DNA of 13,293 nt, from NCBI GenBank assembly GCA_014846205.1, contig RKAY01000140.1, forward strand, positions 1-13,293, given 5' to 3'. Below, in pieces: positions 6,952-12,373 of the stretch. The DNA is from Collinsella aerofaciens (GTDB lineage: Bacteria > Actinomycetota > Coriobacteriia > Coriobacteriales > Coriobacteriaceae). Position numbers and translations under genes: made by a program. Each line of letters starts with the position of its first letter. Positions within the stretch are counted from its first letter, which is position 1. Under the pieces are notes generated by a model, which made no database searches, had not been told where the DNA came from, and was given only the letters and a program-made list of their open reading frames with translations.

Positions 6952-7353
6952 TTATAGGCGGTCCTTGTTCTCGGCCTTTACGGCGTGTGCCTGCTGAACA
7001 AAGAACAGGTCGTACACCACGATGACAAAGGCGCCAAAGTTGATGGCGTCGCCGCCAAACGCGGGAAGCGTGAGCACCGCTTGGGCAAGCGTGGCGACCG
7101 CGGCAACAATACCGAGCTTAAACGCGCCGTCCACCTGCGAAGGCTTGTTGGCGCCCTTGATACCGGCGACGCCTGCGGCAAGGTCGACGAGACCCTTGGC
7201 GATAAGCACGACCGCTGCGAGCGTGGCGTACGAACCGTACGTGGAATCGAGACCGCCCGTGGCGATACCGACGCCGGCGGTGACGAGGCTGGCGATGCCC
7301 AAAACAAAGTAGATGAGAGCAAGGATTTTGAGAGTCTTGCGAGTGAAGCTCAT
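6952..7353 (-). CDS. Small four-helix membrane protein, function unknown
   Basis: I do not recognise this 133-residue protein. It starts MSFTRKTLKILALIYFVLG and has four hydrophobic segments, at about residues 8-30, 43-66, 78-97 and 103-120. Short polar links separate them, and the charged tail is QAHAVKAENKDRL. The layout resembles small DUF-type integral membrane proteins common in gut Actinobacteria, without any catalytic motif. An upstream in-frame ATG at 7422 would add 23 residues, but it lacks a ribosome binding site and those residues are not membrane-like. ATG at 7353 has GAAAGGA seven bases before it and is preferred. A promoter-like TTGAAC/TATGTG pair and a 13-bp palindrome lie upstream. 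Confidence 0.8.
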   Translation of the reverse strand: MSFTRKTLKILALIYFVLGIASLVTAGVGIATGGLDSTYGSYATLAAVVLIAKGLVDLAAGVAGIKGANKPSQVDGAFKLGIVAAVATLAQAVLTLPAFGGDAINFGAFVIVVYDLFFVQQAHAVKAENKDRL

Positions 7354-7376
7354 GGCTGGTCCTTTCGATACGAGTA

Positions 7377-7389
7377 CGCCAACTTGGCG
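7377..7389. promoter_or_regulatory. 13-bp palindrome in the 5' leader of the membrane-protein gene
   Basis: CGCCAA-C-TTGGCG is a perfect palindrome about 24 bp upstream of the ATG at 7353 and just downstream of the predicted transcription start. It could be a repressor site. The short arms and single-base centre make a stable RNA hairpin unlikely. Confidence 0.35.
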
Positions 7390-7403
7390 CACCCAATGTA
7401 CTG

Positions 7404-7432
7404 CACATATGGTGAAGCACATTGTAGTTCAA
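7404..7432 (-). promoter_or_regulatory. Candidate promoter for the four-helix membrane protein
   Basis: On the minus strand TTGAAC (7432-7427) is followed after 17 bp by TATGTG (7409-7404). Transcription would begin near 7397, giving a leader of about 45 nt. Flanking the -10 region, CAATGT (7394-7399) and ACATTG (7419-7424) are perfect inverted arms separated by 19 bp. Confidence 0.4.
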
Positions 7433-7585
7433 CGCGGCGATGCATGCGTTTGAAAGCGCATTGAGCCCGCGCAGCCAAACCCAACCTTTCAAAAAGGAAA
7501 GCTGGGCGTAAGCAAAATCGATGGCAGCGTATGTGCGGCGCTGCGATGATGAGGCCATGGTAAGAGCTGGACCGAAGGAGGAGCC

Positions 7586-7729
7586 ATGATGTACGGACCA
7601 GAGCAAGTGCGTGAACCGCGGTCGTTGGGAAGGCGCATGGGTGATTCTGTGATCGCTGCCGTGTGCACGGGATTGATGGCGGTGCTTTGCATTGGGATGC
7701 TGTGGACCATGTCGCATGTGGGACAATAA
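7586..7729 (+). CDS. 47-residue single-pass small membrane protein
   Basis: The reading frame MMYGPEQVREPRSLGRRMG... runs to TAA at 7727 and encodes 47 residues. The N-terminal part (1-20) is charged and arginine-rich. Residues 21-40 (SVIAAVCTGLMAVLCIGMLW) form one strong transmembrane segment, and the tail is short (TMSHVGQ). By the positive-inside rule the N-terminus would be cytoplasmic. The ribosome binding site GAAGGAGGAG (7574-7583) is the best in the window and lies 2-5 bp before two consecutive ATGs (7586 and 7589; the second has better spacing). It precedes the RsmJ-like gene by 63 bp on the same strand. No function can be assigned. Confidence 0.6.
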   Translation: MMYGPEQVREPRSLGRRMGDSVIAAVCTGLMAVLCIGMLWTMSHVGQ

Positions 7730-7792
7730 CGGACGGTTGGGTGCCAACTGAGGTGGCGCTCACGTATTCGTTTTGCTTGCTAAGGAGTGTCC

Positions 7793-8497
7793 ATGGGCGT
7801 CGTCGATCCCTTTTCTGTTGCTCGGGCGGCAGGGCTCGAGTTAACCAGGACACCCGAGGGTCTCACGCTCACCGATGGCTCGATGGAGTTGCGAGCCGAT
7901 TTTGGCCGCATGCTTCCACGGCTCAAGCAGGGCCGTTTGCAGCAAGAGCTACTGGTGAAGGCTGCGCGCACAAAAGGCATCGAGCAACCATGGGCGATTG
8001 ATGCCACGGCAGGCTTTGGCGAGGACTCGCTGCTGCTGGCTGCCGCGGGCTTTACCGTCGATCTGTATGAACAGGATTGCGTGATCGCGGCGCTCCTCAA
8101 GGATGCCTTGGATCGTGCGGCAGATGATTCGGCGCTTGCGGCTATCGTGTCGCACATGCGCTTGCATGCGGGTGAGGACAGCATTGCCGGCCTTCGCCAT
8201 ACAGCTGAGCTGATCGGGCGGGGCGAGCTCACCGCTCCTGACGTGGTATATCTGGACCCCATGTTTCCCGGGCGCACCAAGAGCGCGGCGGTGAAAAAGA
8301 AGTTCCAACTTTTGCATCATCTGGAACAACCGTGTGCCGATGAGGAGACGCTGGTCGAAGCGGCGCTTGCGGTGCGGTCGCGCAAGGTCGTTATCAAGCG
8401 GCCGGTGAAGGGGCCACTGCTTGCCGGCGTTAAGCCGAGCTATCAGCTTGCGGGCAAGGCCGTTCGCTACGATGTTTTGGTGCCGCCGCGCCCGTAG
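7793..8497 (+). CDS. RsmJ-like 16S rRNA (guanine-N2)-methyltransferase
   Basis: RsmJ methylates N2 of G1516 in helix 45 of 16S rRNA in E. coli. This 234-residue protein has the family pattern. A basic segment LPRLKQGRLQQELLVKAA (41-58) precedes SAM motif I DATAGFGEDSLLLAAAG (70-86) and the acidic strand LYEQ. The motif IV region is VVYLDPMFPGRTKSAAVKKK (151-170), and VVIKRP (199-204) and the C-terminal LAGKAVRYDVLV complete it. The last two blocks are characteristic of RsmJ rather than of generic methyltransferases. ATG at 7793 is chosen because AAGGAG (7782-7787) lies five bases upstream. A GTG at 7787 overlaps that site. The family is best known from gamma-proteobacteria, so the exact target here is inferred. 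Confidence 0.85.
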   Translation: MGVVDPFSVARAAGLELTRTPEGLTLTDGSMELRADFGRMLPRLKQGRLQQELLVKAARTKGIEQPWAIDATAGFGEDSLLLAAAGFTVDLYEQDCVIAALLKDALDRAADDSALAAIVSHMRLHAGEDSIAGLRHTAELIGRGELTAPDVVYLDPMFPGRTKSAAVKKKFQLLHHLEQPCADEETLVEAALAVRSRKVVIKRPVKGPLLAGVKPSYQLAGKAVRYDVLVPPRP

Positions 8498-8512
8498 CTT
8501 GCGTGCGATGGT

Positions 8513-8531
8513 CGGCGCTTCGCCAGCGCCG
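8513..8531. terminator. GC hairpin between convergent genes, terminator-like
   Basis: CGGCGCT (8513-8519) pairs with AGCGCCG (8525-8531) around a 5-nt loop. It lies 15 bp after the RsmJ-like gene and 14 bp from the end of the convergent zinc-ribbon gene. No U-tract follows on either strand, so any termination would be weak. Confidence 0.4.
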
Positions 8532-8545
8532 TGCCGATGCGGAGC

Positions 8546-8842
8546 CTATTTCCAAGGGTGCGACGTCAGGTGCCACCCGCCGCAGTATTCGCATTTGTAG
8601 CAGGCAAGCCCGCGGCGTCCGCGGTTTTCGCAGTCGGCCATAACTGCCTCGGCCTCGGCGCGCGTGTCGTAACGGTTTTTGCGTTCGCACGACTTGTAGC
8701 GCCACGCCTCATCGCGTTCGGCGTCCAGGGCGTCGCGGCGCTCATCCTCGCGCGCAAACAGGTCGCTCATATCGCCGCCGGTGGCAGCGCCCAAAAACTC
8801 GCTTTTGGCTTTTGACCAGGCGGCTCGCTTTTTGCTACCCAT
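8546..8842 (-). CDS. Small zinc-ribbon-type protein, function unknown
   Basis: I do not recognise a named family for this 98-residue protein. The first half is charged and helical (GSKKRAAWSKAKSEF, then REDERRDALDAERDEAWRYK, 31-50). The second half carries C52, C71 and a tight cluster C81-x2-C84-x2-C87-x3-H91-x3-H95 in ACYKCEYCGGWHLTSHP (80-96), which suggests a bound zinc ion. The motif YKCEYCGGWHLT resembles the end of small nucleic-acid-associated zinc-ribbon proteins seen in phages and Actinobacteria. ATG at 8842 is chosen, with GGAGAGGGG about 10 bases upstream. A TTG at 8863 would add seven residues but removes that ribosome binding site. It diverges from the GNAT gene across an inverted repeat. 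Confidence 0.75.
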   Translation of the reverse strand: MGSKKRAAWSKAKSEFLGAATGGDMSDLFAREDERRDALDAERDEAWRYKSCERKNRYDTRAEAEAVMADCENRGRRGLACYKCEYCGGWHLTSHPWK

Positions 8843-8866
8843 CTGCTTCGCGCCCCTCTCCAAACG

Positions 8867-8898
8867 TTGGTATCATTGCTCAATCAAAGTGATACCAA
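8867..8898. promoter_or_regulatory. Symmetrical divergent promoter/operator: perfect 9-bp inverted repeat
   Basis: TTGGTATCA (8867-8875) and TGATACCAA (8890-8898) are perfect inverted arms separated by 14 bp. Each arm contains an extended -10-like box reading into the gap: TGG-TATCAT on the plus strand (box 8871-8876) and TGG-TATCAC on the minus strand (box 8894-8889). Start sites for both directions would fall near 8882-8883. Leaders of about 37 nt (GNAT) and 40 nt (zinc-ribbon) result. A dimeric repressor site is an alternative or additional role. Confidence 0.5.
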
Positions 8899-8919
8899 TA
8901 AACGTGAGGTCGCCGCGTG

Positions 8920-9408
8920 ATGATCAGAAAAACCCTCGATACCGACATTCCCGCCGTCATGGCTATCTATGACGCGGCCCGCGCCTTTATGCGTACGCAT
9001 GGCAACGCCACGCAGTGGCCGGTAGGCACGCCCTCGGCCGAGCAGCTGGCTGCCGATATTGCCGCTGGTGGCAGTTACGTGTGCGAAGTCGATGGCCGCG
9101 TGGTGGCGACGTTTGCCTTTTTGCCGGGCCCGGACGAGTGCTATGACGTCATTGAGGACGGGCAATGGCGTAGCGACATTCCGTACGCCGTGCTGCACCG
9201 TGTGGCGTCCGACGGCACCGTGCACGGTATCGCGGCTGCGATGTTCGCCTTTGCCAAAGAGCGTGCCGATCACCTGCGCATCGACACGCATCAGGACAAC
9301 TTGCCCATGCAGGGCGTCATCGCCAAGGCCGGGTTTAAGCGTGCCGGTACCGTATATGTGTCGGACGGTACGCCGCGTGTCGCGTTTGATTGGCTGCGCG
9401 AGGCGTAG
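8920..9408 (+). CDS. GNAT-family N-acetyltransferase
   Basis: This 162-residue protein is a typical stand-alone GNAT, which transfers acetyl from acetyl-CoA to an amine. MIRKTLDTDIPAVMAIYDAARAFM (1-24) is the N-terminal strand and helix. The TQWPVGTPS segment (31-39) is shared with a GNAT subgroup whose members carry an N-x2-QWP-type motif. VDGRVVATFAFLPGPD forms strands 2-4. VASDGTVHGIAAAMFAFAKE (95-114) is the acetyl-CoA-binding motif A region, with H-G-I in place of the usual R/Q-x-x-G-x-G/A. HQDNLPMQGVIAKAGFKRAG (124-143) is motif B, with the N and GF positions conserved. The substrate is unknown. A GTG at 8917 is equally placed after GAGG (8906-8909), so the start is uncertain by one codon. 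Confidence 0.88.
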   Translation: MIRKTLDTDIPAVMAIYDAARAFMRTHGNATQWPVGTPSAEQLAADIAAGGSYVCEVDGRVVATFAFLPGPDECYDVIEDGQWRSDIPYAVLHRVASDGTVHGIAAAMFAFAKERADHLRIDTHQDNLPMQGVIAKAGFKRAGTVYVSDGTPRVAFDWLREA

Positions 9409-9442
9409 GAGCCAAGGCACGTATCATCACCCAGCTCAAATA

Positions 9443-9470
9443 AAAAATGGCCCCGAGTGGGGCCATTTTT
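9443..9470 (+). terminator. Strong rho-independent terminator
   Basis: AAAAATGGCCCC (9443-9454) pairs perfectly with GGGGCCATTTTT (9459-9470) around the tetraloop GAGT. It isolates the GNAT gene from the ribosome-protection-like gene. The symmetrical A and T runs would also stop minus-strand transcription. Confidence 0.95.
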
Positions 9471-9714
9471 GGTAAAACGCGTCGTTGTGGGGCTCGCGTT
9501 GTTACTGCCCCAGATAAGCCCGGGCAGACAAAAAGGGGAGGTGCCGGCTTTCGCAAGGCGCGAACCTACGAAAATCGCCGCGCGGCAACGCAGGGCGATG
9601 AGCTCGGTCGGGGGATAGGGCCCGCTTCGCCCGCCGGCCCGTAAATTGTATCATCCAGTGTGGAACGAGGATGCCCGTCGCCGCGTGCGATGGGCTTGCA
9701 ATAAGAGGAGAGCC
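9471..9714 (+). other. GC-rich non-coding leader of the ribosome-protection-like gene
   Basis: These 244 bp contain no convincing gene. Hairpins visible are CTGCCC/GGGCAG (9505-9510 with 9522-9527) and ATCGCCGCG/CGC-AG-GGCGAT (9574-9582 with 9589-9599, two-base bulge). GGGCC/GGCCC (9618-9622 with 9636-9640) encloses direct GCCCGC repeats. A TATCAT hexamer at 9649-9654 with a weak TTCGCC (9626-9631), spaced 17 bp, may be the promoter of the gene at 9715; in that case the hairpins lie upstream of its transcript. AAGAGGAGAG before 9715 is the ribosome binding site. No tRNA or known riboswitch could be fitted. Confidence 0.4.
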
Positions 9715-11718
9715 ATGTCGAAGCAAGCGGTCGTTGGAATCTTGGCGCATGTCGATGCCGGCAAGACCACGCTGGCCGAGGCCATGCTGTTCAACGCGGG
9801 TCGCATTCGCAAGCGCGGCCGCGTGGACGATGGCGATTCGCATCTGGACACTGACGCGATCGAGCGCGAGCGCGGCATCACGATCTTCTCGTCGCAGGCC
9901 GTGCTCGACCACGGCGATACCCACGTCATGCTCGTGGATGCACCGGGGCATGTCGATTTTTCTGCCGAGGCGGAGCGCACGCTGCGCGCACTCGACTATG
10001 CGATTTTGGTTGTGGGTGCCAACGATGGCGTGCAGGGGCACACCGAAACCCTGTGGCGCCTGCTTGCGCGCTATGACATCCCGACGTTCATCTATATCAA
10101 CAAAATCGATTTGGAGAATCCCGGCCGCGATGTTTTGCTGGCACAGCTTGGGCAGCGTCTTTCCGAAGGCTGTCTGGATGCCAACGAGCTGCTGGCGGGC
10201 GGTGCCGTTCAGGAGGATGCTGCTGCGTTGGACGAGGCGGCACTCGAGGAGTTTCTTGAAGCGGGTGAGCTTTCCGTCGCAACGCTGTCGCGCATGGTTG
10301 CCGAGCGCAAGCTCTTTCCCTGCTTTGCCGGCTCGGCGCTCAAGGACCAAGGCGTGGACGAGCTGTTGGATGGCATATGCGCGCTGATGCGTGAGCAGGC
10401 GTGGTCCCCGGAGTTTGCCGCGCGCGTCTATCGTGTCAGCCGCGGAGATCGCGGCGAGCGTTTGGCTTGGGTTAAAGTGACCGGTGGCACGCTGCACGCC
10501 AAGCAGATGATTGACGGACGTTCCGGTGCCGAGGCATGGGAGCAGAAGGTCGATCAAGTACGCATCTATAACGGCGAGAAGTATGAGCTTGCGCAAGAAG
10601 TTGCTGCTGGCGGTATTTGTGCCGTGACGGGTCTTGCGCACGTTCGCCCAGGGGACGCCCTGGGCGCGGAGCCCGCGGGCGATGCGCCCGTCATTGCGCC
10701 GGTCCTCACCTATACGGTGCTGCCGGGCGAACATGACGTCCATACGGTGTTCAAAGCATTGACTGAGTTGGCGGACGAAGATCCCATGCTCGGCGTAAGC
10801 TGGAATACGCATCTTGAGCAGATTCACCTGCAGTTGATGGGCGCCGTGCAGCTCGAGGTCGTGCAGCGCGTGCTGGCCGATCGTTTTGGCCTTGCGGTCG
10901 AGTTTGAGCCCGGCGGCATTCTCTATAAGGAGACTATCTCGCAGCCGGTCGAGGGTGTGGGCCACTTTGAGCCACTGCGCCACTATGCCGAGGTGCATTT
11001 GCGCTTGGAGCCGTTGCCAGCGGGTTCGGGCGTGCAGTTTGGCACCGTGACCTCGACCGATGAGCTCGATCTTAACTGGCAGCGTTTGGCGCTCACCAAC
11101 GCTATGGAGCGCGATCACCTGGGCGTGTTGACGGGCTCGCCCATCACCGATGTGCGCATTACGCTCACGGGCGGCCGCGCGCATGCCAAACACACCGAGG
11201 GCGGCGATTTTCGCCAGGCCACGTACCGCGCGATTCGCCAGGGTTTGATGCAGGCTCGTGAGGCCGGCGCAGCCGTGCTGCTGGAGCCTTGGTACCACTT
11301 TGAGCTCGAGGTGCCGGGGGAGTGCGTAGGCCGGGCGCTCTCGGATGCCACGCGCATGGGTGCCGAGTACGAGCCGCCGACGATGGCGGGAGACCGGGCG
11401 AAGCTTGTGGGTCGCGTGCCGGCATCCGAGGTGCAGGATTATGCGCTGGAGGTGGCTGCCTACACGAGCGGTCGCGGCCATCTGTACCTGGAGTTCGCCG
11501 GTTACGCGCCCTGTCATGATGCCGAGCGCGTAATCGAGACGGCGGCCTATGAACCCGAGGCCGATCTGCCCAACACGCCCGACTCGGTCTTTTGCTCTCA
11601 CGGCGCCGGCTACACGGTCAAATGGTACGACGTGCCCGCCGCGGCGCACGTAAAGGTCGATCCTGCCACCTTCCGCCCCTGGCGAGCGGCCGACGCGGAG
11701 TTTTTTGGCCACATGTGA
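9715..11718 (+). CDS. Tet(M)/EF-G-like ribosomal-protection-type translational GTPase
   Basis: The 667-residue protein has the five-domain layout of EF-G and tetracycline ribosomal-protection proteins. GTPase motifs are G1 AHVDAGKT (11-18), G2 RGIT (53-56), G3 DAPGH (75-79), G4 NKID (129-132) and G5 SALK (207-210). Domain II, domain III (HLEQIHLQLMGAVQLEV) and an EF-G-like domain IV follow. In Tet(M) the domain IV tip reads YSPVST and displaces the drug. Here the aligned stretch is RAHAKHTEGGDFR (488-500), so classical protection is uncertain. The C-terminal part carries PDSVFCSHGAG (622-632), which classical Tet(M) lacks in that form. It may be a chromosomal relative with a housekeeping or other antibiotic role. 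ATG at 9715 has AGAGGAGAG upstream; a TTG at 9646 lacks one. A palindrome overlaps the stop codon. Confidence 0.85.
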   Translation: MSKQAVVGILAHVDAGKTTLAEAMLFNAGRIRKRGRVDDGDSHLDTDAIERERGITIFSSQAVLDHGDTHVMLVDAPGHVDFSAEAERTLRALDYAILVVGANDGVQGHTETLWRLLARYDIPTFIYINKIDLENPGRDVLLAQLGQRLSEGCLDANELLAGGAVQEDAAALDEAALEEFLEAGELSVATLSRMVAERKLFPCFAGSALKDQGVDELLDGICALMREQAWSPEFAARVYRVSRGDRGERLAWVKVTGGTLHAKQMIDGRSGAEAWEQKVDQVRIYNGEKYELAQEVAAGGICAVTGLAHVRPGDALGAEPAGDAPVIAPVLTYTVLPGEHDVHTVFKALTELADEDPMLGVSWNTHLEQIHLQLMGAVQLEVVQRVLADRFGLAVEFEPGGILYKETISQPVEGVGHFEPLRHYAEVHLRLEPLPAGSGVQFGTVTSTDELDLNWQRLALTNAMERDHLGVLTGSPITDVRITLTGGRAHAKHTEGGDFRQATYRAIRQGLMQAREAGAAVLLEPWYHFELEVPGECVGRALSDATRMGAEYEPPTMAGDRAKLVGRVPASEVQDYALEVAAYTSGRGHLYLEFAGYAPCHDAERVIETAAYEPEADLPNTPDSVFCSHGAGYTVKWYDVPAAAHVKVDPATFRPWRAADAEFFGHM

Positions 11719-11743
11719 CATAGGGACAGCCCCTTTGTCACAT
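11713..11743. repeat. GGGACAG palindrome overlapping the GTPase stop codon
   Basis: ATGTGACA (11713-11720) pairs with TGTCACAT (11736-11743). Inside, AGGG (11722-11725) pairs with CCCT (11731-11734) around ACAGC. The TGA stop (11716-11718) is part of the left arm. The interior closely matches the copy at 12320-12352 (GTGACA-x-AGGGACAG-x-CCCTTTG-x-CAC), so the two are members of one dispersed palindromic family. No U-tract follows, though a stem this long could still affect transcript ends. Confidence 0.75.
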
Positions 11744-11766
11744 TGATGTTTGGGAGAGGTCAAAAC

Positions 11767-12321
11767 ATGGTGATTCATACTGAGCGTTTGACGCTTCGTC
11801 CGTGGCGCGAGACGGATGCGGCGAGCCTGTTTGCATATGCGAGCGATCCGGACGTGGGGCCGGCTGCGGGTTGGCCGCCCCATCGAAGCATTGAGGAGAG
11901 CAGGGAGATCATTCGGACGGTCTTTGCGGCGCCCCATACCTTTGCCATTTGCCTGGCTGAGGCAGACGAGCCCGTGGGCAGCATCGGGCTCATGCCGCCT
12001 CGCTGCGAGTCGAACAGCCAAAGAGGCGGACTCGAGTTCGAGGTGGGGTATTGGATCGCCAAGCCGTTCTGGGGTCGAGGCTTTGCTCCCGAAGCGGTGC
12101 GAGCTATGCAGCGCTATGCGTTCGATACGCTTGGCTGCAAGGCGCTTTGGTGCGGATACTACGAGGGCAATAACAAGTCGTTACGCGTTCAGCAAAAGTG
12201 CGGATTCGCGCCGCATCACGTTGAGCGCGACGTACTTTGCGAGCTTATGGGCGATGTGCGTACCGAGTGCTTTACGTATTTGACCCGCGAAGACTGGCGC
12301 GAGCAGGCACAGTGCGAGTAA
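11767..12321 (+). CDS. RimJ/RimL-type GNAT N-acetyltransferase
   Basis: The 184-residue protein fits the GNAT subfamily that includes ribosomal-protein N-terminal acetyltransferases and several antibiotic acetyltransferases. [28 protein letters not shown] (3-30) is the standard N-terminal block. GSIGL (71-75) precedes [29 protein letters not shown] (91-119), which holds the acetyl-CoA loop WGRGFA (102-107). [18 protein letters not shown] (130-147) is the conserved C-terminal block with N135, N136 and S138. The substrate is not known. ATG at 11767 has GAGAGG seven bases upstream. Earlier TTG/ATG codons at 11743 and 11746 overlap the repeat and lack such a site. The stop codon lies in the next palindromic repeat. 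It is a solitary gene between two repeats. Confidence 0.9.
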   Translation: MVIHTERLTLRPWRETDAASLFAYASDPDVGPAAGWPPHRSIEESREIIRTVFAAPHTFAICLAEADEPVGSIGLMPPRCESNSQRGGLEFEVGYWIAKPFWGRGFAPEAVRAMQRYAFDTLGCKALWCGYYEGNNKSLRVQQKCGFAPHHVERDVLCELMGDVRTECFTYLTREDWREQAQCE

Positions 12322-12352
12322 CGTGACAAAGGGACAGTCCCTTTGCCACGTT
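12320..12352. repeat. GGGACAGTCCC palindrome overlapping the GNAT stop codon
   Basis: AACGTGACAAAGGGAC (12320-12335) and GTCCCTTTGCCACGTT (12337-12352) are 16-bp arms around a single central A, with one mismatch (12326/12346). The last two bases of the TAA stop form the start of the left arm. This is the most complete copy of the GGGACAG family in the window. It lies 21 bp upstream of the UvrA-like gene. Confidence 0.8.
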
Positions 12353-12373
12353 CGGCTAACAGGAAGGGGAGCG

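Noticed and set aside
7787..7792. GTG start two codons before the RsmJ-like ATG
   Set aside because: The GTG is part of the Shine-Dalgarno region itself (AAGGAGTG), so ATG at 7793 is the sensible start.
9541..9640. tRNA, SRP RNA or RNase P RNA in the GC-rich gap
   Set aside because: No T-loop GGTTCRA with matching acceptor stem, no SRP GGAA-type helix 8 pattern and no RNase P core sequence could be fitted on either strand.
9646..9714. 23-residue N-terminal extension of the GTPase starting at TTG
   Set aside because: No ribosome binding site precedes it, it overlaps a TATCAT promoter-like hexamer, and the G1 motif starts at the usual distance from the ATG at 9715.
9502..12021. 839-residue open frame on the minus strand opposite the GTPase gene
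   Set aside because: It is a mirror of the GTPase and GNAT genes caused by high GC codon bias. It is rich in His, Arg and Gln with no recognisable domain, lacks a ribosome binding site, and crosses a strong terminator-free gene boundary.
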